Assembly (NCBI GenBank): GCA_913049525.1
Contig: CAJWYZ010000077.1
Location: forward strand, 1-7,078
Direction: 5' to 3'
From: an uncultured Fidelibacterota bacterium
Lineage (GTDB): Bacteria; Fidelibacterota; Marinisomatia; SCGC-AAA003-L08; D37C17
Length of the DNA stretch: 7,078 nucleotides
In this document: positions 1 to 6,817 of the stretch, one piece after another
How the letters are laid out: each line of letters opens with the position of its first letter
Position numbering within the stretch: position 1 is the first letter of the stretch
Notes under the pieces: model-generated
The model's input: only the letters and a program-made list of their open reading frames with translations
Database searches by the model: none
What the model was told of the DNA's origin: nothing
Made by a program: the position numbers and the translations under genes

Positions 1-158
1 TATTTAATATCATACTTTTACAGTTCATAACAGCATAAATATTAACTAACGAGATAGAAGTAAGTCAAGTAGAAAGCTGTAACTAGTTCTTTCAGTGTGA
101 AATGAATAACACCTAATTTTTAACATGAATCAAACCCTTGAAAGAAAACTAATTAATA
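1..158. other. Left-edge noncoding AT-rich stretch, probable leader of the first gene
   Basis: No gene of useful length is visible here on either strand. The stretch is AT-rich and must carry any promoter for the gene that starts at 159, unless that gene is read from beyond the left edge. I could not pick out a well spaced promoter. A very short frame starting with ATG at 125 and ending at 184 (19 codons) overlaps the TTG start of the next gene. It could be a leader peptide or chance. An 8-base palindrome AACTAGTT lies at 81-88 and has no evident role. Confidence 0.4.
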
Positions 159-476
159 TTGAAATACTATCTCTATATAATTGAACTGGATAAACAAGTA
201 GGGAAGTTGGTAAAATTTAGGAAACAGAGTCCCAAATTTCTACTGGGTAATCGTTGTTTTTATGTGGGGCAGTCCGCTAAAAAACCGACCGAACGGTTTA
301 GGCAGCATAAAAAGGGGTATAAGTCCAACACCTACGCTAAGCGATTTGGCATGAGATTAGTCCCCGAGTTTTATGAAAAGTATAATCCCATCCCCACTCG
401 TAAAGATGCAGAAGAATTAGAAGGATATGTGGCAGAGAAACTACGTAAGGAGAGATATGGAGTGTGGTTTAACTAA
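159..476 (+). CDS. Single-domain GIY-YIG nuclease-like protein
   Basis: This 105-residue protein consists of little more than one GIY-YIG domain. The first motif is a variant, YLY (residues 4-6) in place of GIY. The second is YVG at 35-37, followed by QS. RFRQH at 46-50 matches the conserved helix holding the catalytic Arg (R46), and EELEGYV at 85-91 supplies the metal-binding Glu (E88). The family cuts DNA through one divalent metal ion; stand-alone members include the URI/YhbQ type, whose cellular roles are mostly unclear. The start is a TTG: an in-frame stop lies three codons upstream at 150-152, and the next in-frame ATG (residue 65) would remove both signature motifs. No strong ribosome binding site precedes it. 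It ends inside or just before the next gene, so the two are probably co-transcribed. Lack of the first motif's Gly leaves activity uncertain, but the fold assignment is fairly firm. Confidence 0.75.
   Translation: MKYYLYIIELDKQVGKLVKFRKQSPKFLLGNRCFYVGQSAKKPTERFRQHKKGYKSNTYAKRFGMRLVPEFYEKYNPIPTRKDAEELEGYVAEKLRKERYGVWFN
447..452 (+). promoter_or_regulatory. Candidate ribosome binding site AAGGAG inside the upstream gene
   Basis: AAGGAG lies 4 bases before ATG 457. It also encodes Lys-Glu of the GIY-YIG protein, so it may be a coincidence of coding. The transketolase start shows the same hexamer and spacing, which favours ATG 457 over ATG 478 for the membrane protein. Confidence 0.4.
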
Positions 477-876
477 TATGGATATAAATCAGTTAATATT
501 CTGGGGTATGTTTGGTTTAACCGTTGAATTATTCTTTACTGCAATAACAGAATTAATTACTAAAAAAAATCTTAATTTGATGGGGCATTCTTCAATTTGG
601 ATGTTTCCCATTTATGCCTTTGGACTTTCCTACGGATTTGATTTTATTAAGCTCATCATCCCCAATGATTTTTTGCGCTACTTTTCATACCCATTTTGGA
701 TTTGGGCAGTGGAAATAATTATTGGTTACCCAACCAGTAAGTTGGGTGTACGAATCTGGGATTACCGATATTTACCACAAAAGAAACACTGGAAAGGGAT
801 AATTAGCTATGTTCATTTTCCGGCCTGGATATTATTCGGAATTTTAGTAGAAATGGTTAATAATCTTGTAAATTAA
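457..876 (+). CDS. Four-helix membrane protein, TMEM229 / CmpB-like family
   Basis: This small integral membrane protein has four hydrophobic segments, at about residues 11-30, 45-67, 72-91 and 116-135 (counting from the ATG at 457). It resembles TMEM229 and the bacterial proteins annotated as putative ABC-transporter type IV / CmpB-like. The shared features are a Glu in the first helix (VELFFTA), a GHSSIWMFPIY segment at 44-53, a Glu in the third helix (WAVEIIIG), then WDY at 101-103 and a final helix with LVEM. The biochemical function is unknown. The start is uncertain. ATG 457 follows AAGGAG (447-452) at a 4-base spacing, the same arrangement as at the transketolase start, and would overlap the upstream gene by 20 bases. 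ATG 478 gives a cleaner N-terminus (MDINQ) with a 1-base gap. An earlier ATG at 427 adds only a charged extension and is unlikely. The next gene begins 6 bases downstream, indicating an operon. Confidence 0.7.
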   Translation: MECGLTNMDINQLIFWGMFGLTVELFFTAITELITKKNLNLMGHSSIWMFPIYAFGLSYGFDFIKLIIPNDFLRYFSYPFWIWAVEIIIGYPTSKLGVRIWDYRYLPQKKHWKGIISYVHFPAWILFGILVEMVNNLVN

Positions 877-882
877 ATTTAA

Positions 883-1797
883 ATGAAATATTTATTGTCC
901 ATTATTATATGCACCATGGCATTAGCTCAAAATATAAAATATTATGATAAAGATGGGGAGTCCTTCGCCGATGTAAGCTTAGATGAACTCACCTTTACCT
1001 GCAGAGTGTCCGGTATGGAAAATGATGGGGAAGCGGTTATTTTACTGCATGGTTTTCCCGAGACATCAAGAATGTATTATGATCTTATCCCGGTACTGGT
1101 AAGTGAGGGCTTCAAAGTAGTGGCGCCGGACCAGCGGGGATACAGCCCCGGTGCCAGGCCACCTAAAATTTCTGACTACAGCATCGATAAATTGTCTCAG
1201 GATGTGTTGGATATTGCAGATGCATTTCAATTTGAAAAATTTCATTTAATCGGTCATGATTGGGGCTCTGCTGTTGGCTGGGCTACTGTTGCATTCCACT
1301 CAGACAAAGTCATTAGCTGGACGGCTCTTTCCGTCCCTCATTTGGATGCATTTTTTGAGGCTATGAACAACAATCCAGAGCAGCAGCGAAAAAGCCAATA
1401 TATAAATTTTTTTAAGAAAGCCATATTCCCTGAATTATATTTTAAGATTTTCGGTTATAAATATTTAAAAGATATTTGGCGAAAAAGTTCTCAGATTGAG
1501 ATTAAAAAATATTTAGCAGTATTTAAACAGAAGGGTGCTCTGAAAGCTTCCCTAAATTGGTACCGGGCAAACATAAACGATGAAAATAAAATGATTGGTG
1601 ATATTGATACGCCAACAAAAATTATTTATGGGTTGAAAGATATGGCTATTGGAGAAAAATCGGTAGATGCATCAGAAAAATATCTCAAGGGCGATTATAA
1701 AATTGAAAAACTGAATTCTGGTCACTGGCTCATTCAAGAGTCCTTTGAAGATGTTTCTAATAGTATTCTACACCATTTAAATACTCACCCTCAATGA
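883..1797 (+). CDS. Exported alpha/beta hydrolase, epoxide hydrolase-like
   Basis: This 304-residue protein has an N-terminal signal peptide (residues 1 to about 15, hydrophobic core LLSIIICTMA, likely cleavage after ALA) followed by an alpha/beta-hydrolase fold. HGFPE at 56-60 is the oxyanion-hole HGxP motif. PDQRGYSPG begins at 82. GHDWGS at 124-129 places an Asp nucleophile at D126. D253 in GLKDM and H281 in SGHW complete the triad. Asp nucleophile plus Trp, and cap tyrosines at Y173 (SQY) and Y227 (NWYRA), match soluble-type epoxide hydrolases, which open epoxides to diols through an ester intermediate. Fluoroacetate dehalogenases usually carry Arg after the nucleophile, so dehalogenase is the less likely reading. 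C10 lacks a proper lipobox, so a soluble periplasmic protein is expected. No ribosome binding site is obvious. The stop overlaps the next gene's start (ATGA). The substrate cannot be read from the sequence. Confidence 0.83.
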   Translation: MKYLLSIIICTMALAQNIKYYDKDGESFADVSLDELTFTCRVSGMENDGEAVILLHGFPETSRMYYDLIPVLVSEGFKVVAPDQRGYSPGARPPKISDYSIDKLSQDVLDIADAFQFEKFHLIGHDWGSAVGWATVAFHSDKVISWTALSVPHLDAFFEAMNNNPEQQRKSQYINFFKKAIFPELYFKIFGYKYLKDIWRKSSQIEIKKYLAVFKQKGALKASLNWYRANINDENKMIGDIDTPTKIIYGLKDMAIGEKSVDASEKYLKGDYKIEKLNSGHWLIQESFEDVSNSILHHLNTHPQ

Positions 1798-2156
1798 CAT
1801 TTAAGCTGATCACTATATATTTAATGAGTCTGTTGTACATCTCATCGGGGGTGCAGCACTTTGCCAATGCCGGTTGGTTTATGAAAATAATGCCTCCCTA
1901 TTTATCTTTTCATAAAGAACTTGTTTATCTTAGTGGAGTTTTTGAAATTATATTGGGGACAATGTTGCTTTTTGAAAAAACACGATTTCTGGCAGGTTGG
2001 GGATTAATTTTGTTATTGATAGCGGTATTCCCAGCAAATATTTATGCTGCTCAAACCAATGGTGCTGCCATGGGTACGTCGGCTGCAGTTGCATGGGGAA
2101 GGCTGCCTTTTCAGGCGGTATTTATTGCCTTGGCTTATTGGCATACGAAAGTTTAG
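1794..2156 (+). CDS. DoxX-like small membrane protein
   Basis: This 120-residue integral membrane protein has four hydrophobic segments, at about residues 3-21, 43-60, 65-84 and 103-117. It shows the signature of the DoxX-like family: SGVQHF (18-23), an MPPYL motif (33-37), SGVFEI with a membrane Glu (47-52), FPANIY (79-84) and RLPFQ before the last helix (103-107). DoxX relatives were first linked to quinol oxidase in archaea and to redox or sulfur-stress functions in bacteria, but most members have no proven role. The ATG overlaps the hydrolase stop codon by 4 bases (ATGA), the usual sign of translational coupling, so the two are almost certainly made together. Whether they interact physically is inference. 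It is the last gene of the left cluster; 112 noncoding bases follow. Confidence 0.8.
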   Translation: MTFKLITIYLMSLLYISSGVQHFANAGWFMKIMPPYLSFHKELVYLSGVFEIILGTMLLFEKTRFLAGWGLILLLIAVFPANIYAAQTNGAAMGTSAAVAWGRLPFQAVFIALAYWHTKV

Positions 2157-2220
2157 AAACCCAATGTTACTCATTCTACTGCTTGTAGGGTGAAACTTAT
2201 TTTCCTTAAAATTCTCCCAC

Positions 2221-2238
2221 TGGATTTAGAAAAATCCA
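2221..2238 (+). terminator. Weak hairpin between the DoxX-like gene and asnB
   Basis: TGGATTT (2221-2227) and AAATCCA (2232-2238) form a perfect 7-bp inverted repeat with a 4-base loop. It is AT-rich and followed by a broken T-containing stretch, not a clean T tract, so it is at best a weak terminator of the left operon. It could equally be a structure in the asnB leader or chance. A loose promoter-like pair lies just upstream: TTGTAG at 2183 and TAAAAT at 2207, 18 bases apart. Confidence 0.25.
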
Positions 2239-2268
2239 TCTAATATCTTCTAATAATTACAATAAACC

Positions 2269-3924
2269 ATGTGTGGAATAATAGGATTATTTAATATACA
2301 AAGTGAACAGGCCATGCGGACGGAAGCGCTGAAAATGGCGGGAAAAATTCGTCATCGCGGTCCCGATTGGAGCGGAAGTTACAGTGATGCTCACTGCATA
2401 CTCATGCATGAACGGCTTTCCATTGTTGATGTTGAACATGGCGCGCAGCCTTTATATGATACCAAAACTAAGCGGGTATTGGCGGTAAATGGTGAAATCT
2501 ATAACCATAAGGAATTAGAGAAGAAGCTTTCTAACTCTCACGATTTTCAGACGAACTCTGATTGTGAAGTTTTACTCTACCTCTATGATGAATTTGGGGT
2601 TGATTTTTTAAATAAGATTGATGGTATTTTTGCGTTCAGCTTATATGATCCAAAAACCAATGACTATTTCATTGCCCGTGACCATATGGGCATTATTCCT
2701 CTTTATATTGGCTGGGATGAAAATGGAGTGACCTATGTTGCCAGCGAAATGAAATCCATCGAACCTTATTGCGAAAAACTTCAGGAATTTCCACCAGGGA
2801 ATTATTATAAAAATGGTGAATTTACAAAATGGTATCAGCCCAACTGGGCTAATGAAATTCCAACAGAAGCTGTATCCCTACCAAAATTGCGAAAAGCCCT
2901 GGAAGATTCTGTGCATAAACAGCTTATGTGCGATGTGCCCTATGGAGTGCTTATTTCCGGCGGATTAGACTCATCTGTCATTGCAGCCATTGCCGCTCAG
3001 TACAGCAAAAAGCGAATTGAGTCTGGAGATGCCGAAGAAGCCTGGTGGCCCCGTTTGCATTCATTTGCCATTGGACTGGAAGGTTCCCCTGATTTAGCAA
3101 ATGCCAACATTGTAGCGGATGCCATTGGTACGGTTCACCATGAATGCTTATATACGGTTCAGGAAGGATTAGATGCCCTCCGGGATGTGATTTACCATTT
3201 GGAAACCTATGATGTAACCACCATCAGGGCGGCAACTCCCATGTATCTCATGGCGCGAAAGATAAAAAGTATGGGCATTAAAATGGTGCTTTCCGGGGAA
3301 GGCGCAGATGAAGTTTTTGGGGGCTACCTCTATTTCCACATGGCACCCAATAAGGAAGAGTTACATCATGAAACGGTGCGCAAACTCCAAAAACTCAGTA
3401 AATATGATTGCCTCCGAGCAAATAAATCAATGGCGGCTTGGGGTATTGAAGCCCGAGTGCCGTTTTTGGGAAAAGAGTTTTTAGAATATGCCATGAATTT
3501 CGATCCGGAAGACAAAATGTGCAGTGATGGAAAAGCGGAAAAGTATGTACTGCGAAAAGCCTTTGAAGGTTTGATTCCAGATGAAGTGCTCTGGCGACAG
3601 AAAGAGCAGTTTTCTGATGGTGTTGGTTATAATTGGATTGACTCCTTAAAAGCGAATGCAGATGAAAAAGTATCGGATGATAATTTAGCAAATGCAGATA
3701 GGAAATTCCCTATTCAACCGCCTTCTACAAAAGAAGGCTATTATTATCGTGAAATTTTTGATGAAATGTTTCCATCTAATGAAGCAGCCTTAACGGTTGA
3801 AGCAGGTCCATCTATTGCCTGTTCTTCTCCCGTAGCATTCCGATGGAGTAAAGAATTTGAGAATATGGATGACCCTTCAGGCAGGGCGGTGGCTGTCCAT
3901 TCAAAGGCGGTGAATAAAGTCTGA
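2269..3924 (+). CDS. asnB: Asparagine synthetase B, glutamine-hydrolysing
   Basis: Cytoplasmic enzyme converting aspartate, ATP and glutamine to asparagine, AMP, pyrophosphate and glutamate. At 551 residues it matches the E. coli AsnB length (554). The start is fixed by MCGI: Cys2, exposed after Met removal, is the glutaminase nucleophile. The N-terminal class II amidotransferase domain (about 1-190) shows RHRGPD at 28-33, ERLSIVD at 48-54, NGEIYNH at 74-80 and the D98 region that binds glutamine. The C-terminal synthetase domain has the ATP-pyrophosphatase loop SGGLDSS at 230-236 and GEGADEVFGGY at 343-353, followed by KSMAAWGIEARVPFL from 386. No key residue is missing. RDHMGIIPLY at 137-146 is typical of the bacterial AsnB type. 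No Shine-Dalgarno is visible before the ATG, and the preceding 112 bases must hold its promoter. The next gene, transketolase, starts 92 bases downstream; the two are not obviously linked in pathway. Confidence 0.97.
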   Translation: MCGIIGLFNIQSEQAMRTEALKMAGKIRHRGPDWSGSYSDAHCILMHERLSIVDVEHGAQPLYDTKTKRVLAVNGEIYNHKELEKKLSNSHDFQTNSDCEVLLYLYDEFGVDFLNKIDGIFAFSLYDPKTNDYFIARDHMGIIPLYIGWDENGVTYVASEMKSIEPYCEKLQEFPPGNYYKNGEFTKWYQPNWANEIPTEAVSLPKLRKALEDSVHKQLMCDVPYGVLISGGLDSSVIAAIAAQYSKKRIESGDAEEAWWPRLHSFAIGLEGSPDLANANIVADAIGTVHHECLYTVQEGLDALRDVIYHLETYDVTTIRAATPMYLMARKIKSMGIKMVLSGEGADEVFGGYLYFHMAPNKEELHHETVRKLQKLSKYDCLRANKSMAAWGIEARVPFLGKEFLEYAMNFDPEDKMCSDGKAEKYVLRKAFEGLIPDEVLWRQKEQFSDGVGYNWIDSLKANADEKVSDDNLANADRKFPIQPPSTKEGYYYREIFDEMFPSNEAALTVEAGPSIACSSPVAFRWSKEFENMDDPSGRAVAVHSKAVNKV

Positions 3925-3946
3925 TAGGAATCGTAGCTCTATCTCT

Positions 3947-3981
3947 TTGACACTTTGTTTCTCTATTAAAACATTCATAAT
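3947..3981 (+). promoter_or_regulatory. Candidate promoter for transketolase
   Basis: A perfect TTGACA hexamer lies at 3947-3952 in the gap between asnB and the transketolase gene. The best -10-like hexamer, CATAAT, is at 3976-3981, 23 bases away, which is too far for a standard sigma-70 pairing. TTTGTT at 3954-3959 would pair with CATAAT at 16 bases. The region is a plausible separate promoter for the downstream gene, but the elements cannot be assigned with certainty. Confidence 0.3.
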
Positions 3982-4006
3982 TTTTACCATCCCAATTACT
4001 ATAAAT

Positions 4007-4012
4007 AAGGAG
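4007..4012 (+). promoter_or_regulatory. Strong ribosome binding site of transketolase
   Basis: AAGGAG, separated by ATTT from ATG 4017, is the best Shine-Dalgarno match in the window. Most other starts here lack one. It confirms the start and suggests strong translation, as expected for a central carbon enzyme. Confidence 0.75.
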
Positions 4013-4016
4013 ATTT

Positions 4017-5999
4017 ATGTCAACTGACGTAGCAATAGATATTGACCAATATTCCATAAATATTGCCAAGGGACTCATTATGGATACTGTGCGAAATGCC
4101 GACTCTGGGCATACAGGAGGTGCATTTTCTTCCCTTGATTATACTTATACCCTGTTTAAGGAATTTCTCAAATTTGACCCCGATGATCCACAGTGGAAAG
4201 ATAGAGATCGTTTTGTATTATCTGCAGGGCATGAGTCTGCCCTGCTGTACGCTATGCTCACATTTATAGGTTGGCTGGATGTTGAAGATTTGAAAAAATT
4301 CCGTCAATTGGGATCTAGAACCCCCGGGCATCCTGAGCGTGAGATAACCCCTGGAGTGGAAGCAACCACTGGCCCGTTAGGCCAAGGGGTTGGTAACGCC
4401 GTGGGAATGGCCGTTTCTGAATGTATATTACGACACCAATTTGGTGAAGATGTGATGAACCATTATACCTATTGCCTTCATGGAGATGGTGATATTCAGG
4501 AACCGGTTGCACAAGGGGCAATTGCCTTAGCCGGACATTGGGGATTGGGGAAGCTCATCAATTATTATGATGCCAATAATGCGCAGATTTCCGGCAAAGT
4601 CACCCGTTCTGATTCTACTGATTATGTAAAATTATATAAAGCAAATGGCTGGCATGTGCAGGAAATTGACGGCCATGATTTAGATGCCATTCGTGATGCC
4701 ATTAGACAAGCCCAAATGGAAATTGAAAAACCCTCTGTCATTATTGGTCATACCATCATGGCTCAGGGATGTGCCACCATGGAGGATGATCATAATACCC
4801 ACGGTGCCCCATTGCCGCCAGAAGAAATTGCAGCCACGAAAGAAAAGTTAGACTTGAATCCGGAAGATTTTTTTCAATTTCCCAGCGATGTGGTGGAAGA
4901 TTTCCGAAAAGGGTTTGATTTTGCCCGTTCTGAAGTTGCTGCATGGAATTTAGCCTTAGATACGCGGATGGAGGATGCTGACTTTTCTAAAAAATGGAAT
5001 ACAGCATTTGGAGATACATTACCTCAGTTTGATGTGCCTGCTTATGAAGCGGGACAAAAAGTAGCCACCCGAAAAGTCTGGGGACCTTTTATTGAGATGC
5101 TGGCAGACTGCCACCCCACTTTGGTTGGAGGTTCTGCTGATCTGGAACCATCTAATGTGACTGCTGGATTTGCCAATTTGGTTGGAGATTTCACCCAGGA
5201 AAATAGATTGGGACGAAATTTTGCATACGGAGTGAGGGAATTCCCCATGGGAACCATCAATAATGGAATTGCCCTTCATGGTGGTTTAGATGTTTTTGGT
5301 GCCACATTTTTTGTATTTTCAGACTATGAACGGCCTGCCATCCGATTAAGGGCTCTGCAGGGTTTACCTGTGGTCTCCGAATATACCCATGATTCAATCT
5401 TTGTGGGAGAAGATGGACCTACCCATCAGCCCATTGAACAGCTTATGGCCTGCCGTGCAATCCCCAATTTACTGGTATTACGACCAGGTGATGCCAATGA
5501 GGCACTGGTTGCATCCCGCATTGCATTTGAACAAACCAGTCGGCCTGCATTGGTCTTGCTAACTAGGCAAGGATTACCCGTATTTGATCGAAATACATAT
5601 CCACCTGCTGAAGAGATTAGAAAAGGTGGGTATGTTATGCAAGATTGTGATGGAGAGGCGGATGTTGTTATTATGTCCACTGGTTCTGAAGTTTGGGTAG
5701 CATTAGAAGTGGCTGATTTACTTGTAAATTGTAAGGTACGCGTGGTGAATATAGGTTCTTGGGAATTATTTGATGAGCAGTCTGAAGAATATCGACAAGC
5801 TGTATTGGGTGATGATTCTACGTTGCGGGTTTCCATTGAAGCAGGAGTTACATTGGGTTGGGAACATTATACCGGAATTAATGGATTAAATATTGGAATT
5901 GACAGCTTTGGAGAATCTGCCCCTGGAGGAGAAGTTGCAAATCATTTTGGCATTACACCGGAAAAGGTTGTGGAAAAGATTCAAAAACGTTTAAACTGA
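4017..5999 (+). CDS. tkt: Transketolase
   Basis: Thiamine-diphosphate enzyme that moves two-carbon ketol units between sugar phosphates in the non-oxidative pentose phosphate pathway. It has 660 residues, close to E. coli TktA (663), with the usual three domains. The expected residues align with TktA: H32 in SGHTGG, H72 in SAGHES, H105 in RTPGHPE, TTGPLGQG at 117-124, and the thiamine/metal motif GDGDIQE at 156-162 with N187. H262 lies in THGAPL. The catalytic E408 is in REFPMG, the FFVFSDY aromatic pocket spans 431-437, and H458 (YTHDS), GEDGPTHQP at 464-472 and R517 follow. R352 and S379 probably contact the substrate phosphate. THGAPL and the phosphate-binding residues distinguish it from DXP synthase. 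The start is supported by AAGGAG 4 bases upstream. It follows asnB by 92 bases and probably has its own promoter. No unusual feature or damage was seen. Confidence 0.97.
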   Translation: MSTDVAIDIDQYSINIAKGLIMDTVRNADSGHTGGAFSSLDYTYTLFKEFLKFDPDDPQWKDRDRFVLSAGHESALLYAMLTFIGWLDVEDLKKFRQLGSRTPGHPEREITPGVEATTGPLGQGVGNAVGMAVSECILRHQFGEDVMNHYTYCLHGDGDIQEPVAQGAIALAGHWGLGKLINYYDANNAQISGKVTRSDSTDYVKLYKANGWHVQEIDGHDLDAIRDAIRQAQMEIEKPSVIIGHTIMAQGCATMEDDHNTHGAPLPPEEIAATKEKLDLNPEDFFQFPSDVVEDFRKGFDFARSEVAAWNLALDTRMEDADFSKKWNTAFGDTLPQFDVPAYEAGQKVATRKVWGPFIEMLADCHPTLVGGSADLEPSNVTAGFANLVGDFTQENRLGRNFAYGVREFPMGTINNGIALHGGLDVFGATFFVFSDYERPAIRLRALQGLPVVSEYTHDSIFVGEDGPTHQPIEQLMACRAIPNLLVLRPGDANEALVASRIAFEQTSRPALVLLTRQGLPVFDRNTYPPAEEIRKGGYVMQDCDGEADVVIMSTGSEVWVALEVADLLVNCKVRVVNIGSWELFDEQSEEYRQAVLGDDSTLRVSIEAGVTLGWEHYTGINGLNIGIDSFGESAPGGEVANHFGITPEKVVEKIQKRLN

Positions 6000-6117
6000 T
6001 TGTTTTACATTTCAATAAATAGTCTTCCTTTTTAGATGCCTAGGCAGTTTAAATTACTACTGGTGTATTTATGCAAAAATCCCACTATTACTATTAGATT
6101 CAAGGATATACATATTC

Positions 6118-6552
6118 ATGGCTAAATGGAATAAAACCACCTTCATTTCCTCTATAAAAGAAAATTGTGAACCCCGTGTTCAAACCACTATTTTAGATTT
6201 AATTAGATTCGCTGAATCAAATGCTGATCAAGTTTCCTGGGGTAGAGGAGAAGGCTATGGCACAATGACCTTTAAATGTAAATCTGATGATTATGGAATA
6301 ATTCCGTTATTTCATATTACTACCAATGGACAAATAAAATTTCAGTTAAATTATTTGAGACAGAAGTGCCGAAAGAAAGAAATATTACGTGATTATCAAC
6401 TTAAATTAGAATCAAATTTTATGATGGATTTTGGCGAATCTTATTACCCTTCAGATATATATCATTTAATGGGTGAGATGTTTACAATAAAGACAGAAGT
6501 TGATAAATTTGTTCAAACCATTCAAAATATTGCACACCGTTTACGACAGTAG
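6118..6552 (+). CDS. Conserved-looking protein of unknown function with WGRGxGYG motif
   Basis: I do not recognise this 144-residue protein with confidence. It has no signal peptide or membrane segment and is probably cytoplasmic. An N-terminal helical part (about 1-38; ILDLIRFAESNADQ) leads into WGRGEGYGTM at 41-50. Then follow beta-like segments (TFKCK; IIPLFHITTNGQIKFQLNYL, about 61-80), a basic stretch RQKCRKKEILR at 81-91 and C-terminal helices. The pattern 'helix, W-G-x-G-x-G-x-G-T, plf.i.tnG.i.f.l..l' recalls small domains seen alone or attached to nuclease-like proteins, but this is an impression and no function is claimed. It looks more AT-rich than asnB and tkt and stands alone, 118 bases after the transketolase stop. 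AAGGA at 6102-6106 is 11 bases before the ATG, a weak ribosome binding site. It could be horizontally acquired or simply a poorly conserved family protein. Confidence 0.7.
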   Translation: MAKWNKTTFISSIKENCEPRVQTTILDLIRFAESNADQVSWGRGEGYGTMTFKCKSDDYGIIPLFHITTNGQIKFQLNYLRQKCRKKEILRDYQLKLESNFMMDFGESYYPSDIYHLMGEMFTIKTEVDKFVQTIQNIAHRLRQ

Positions 6553-6571
6553 TCACACAATTTATACTGTC
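6545..6571 (+). terminator. Possible terminator overlapping the stop codon of the unknown gene
   Basis: GACAGTA (6545-6551) and TACTGTC (6565-6571) form a perfect 7-bp stem with a 13-base loop. The left arm overlaps the TAG stop at 6550-6552. A pyrimidine-rich run with several T stretches follows at 6576-6591. The stem is short and the loop large, so this is a weak candidate for a factor-independent terminator. Confidence 0.3.
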
Positions 6572-6817
6572 TACACCTCCTTTTCCCCTTCAATAAACCG
6601 TCTATTTTTCATTCCTAATCTTTTTGTGCAATCTATGCATAAAGAGGTTGTGATTTCCCCCAATTGAATAATTTGCCAAATTTTCGGTATTTTCCCTACG
6701 TGAGGTAGCTTACAAAATTATAGTCATCATCTGAATAAATTGTTATTATTTTACAATAAATAAAATGGTCTAGTAAAAAGAAATATTATATAAGAGAAAA
6801 ATTATATCAATAAACAG
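6572..6817. other. AT-rich intergenic region before the lamin-tail gene
   Basis: No gene on either strand can be supported in this stretch. It becomes markedly AT-rich from about 6710 on, ending in A-rich DNA typical of a promoter region. TTTACA at 6750-6755 and TATTAT at 6784-6789 are promoter-like hexamers but are too far apart (28 bases) to form one promoter. No convincing tRNA, small RNA or repeat was seen. Confidence 0.4.

Noticed and set aside
72..93. GAAAG/CTTTC inverted repeat around the palindrome AACTAGTT
   Set aside because: The outer stem is only 5 bp and the inner palindrome has no loop, so it is not a credible terminator or operator.
883..930. Lipoprotein signal around Cys10 of the hydrolase
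   Set aside because: The residue before Cys is Ile, which does not fit a lipobox (Gly, Ala or Ser needed), whereas ALA at 13-15 fits an ordinary signal peptidase I site.
1997..2188. 63-codon + strand frame overlapping the DoxX-like gene
   Set aside because: It is an out-of-frame shadow of the conserved DoxX-like coding sequence, with an unlikely Cys-rich composition and no supporting start signal.
4063..4269. 68-codon + strand frame within the 5' part of transketolase
   Set aside because: It is an out-of-frame shadow over the thiamine-binding domain; the real frame carries every conserved residue.
5426..5836. 136-codon open frame on the - strand inside transketolase
   Set aside because: It lies fully antisense to a strongly supported enzyme domain and its translation shows no recognisable motif; the other - strand frames at 3395-3691, 3812-4078, 4315-4521, 4756-4944 and 5019-5279 are discarded likewise.
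2269..5999. asnB and transketolase as a functional pathway pair
   Set aside because: The 92-base gap, separate translation signals and unrelated pathways give no reason beyond adjacency to link them.
6037..6046. Perfect 10-base palindrome TGCCTAGGCA between transketolase and the unknown gene
   Set aside because: It has no loop to form a hairpin, is not repeated elsewhere in the window and a 10-base palindrome can occur by chance; too little to call an operator.
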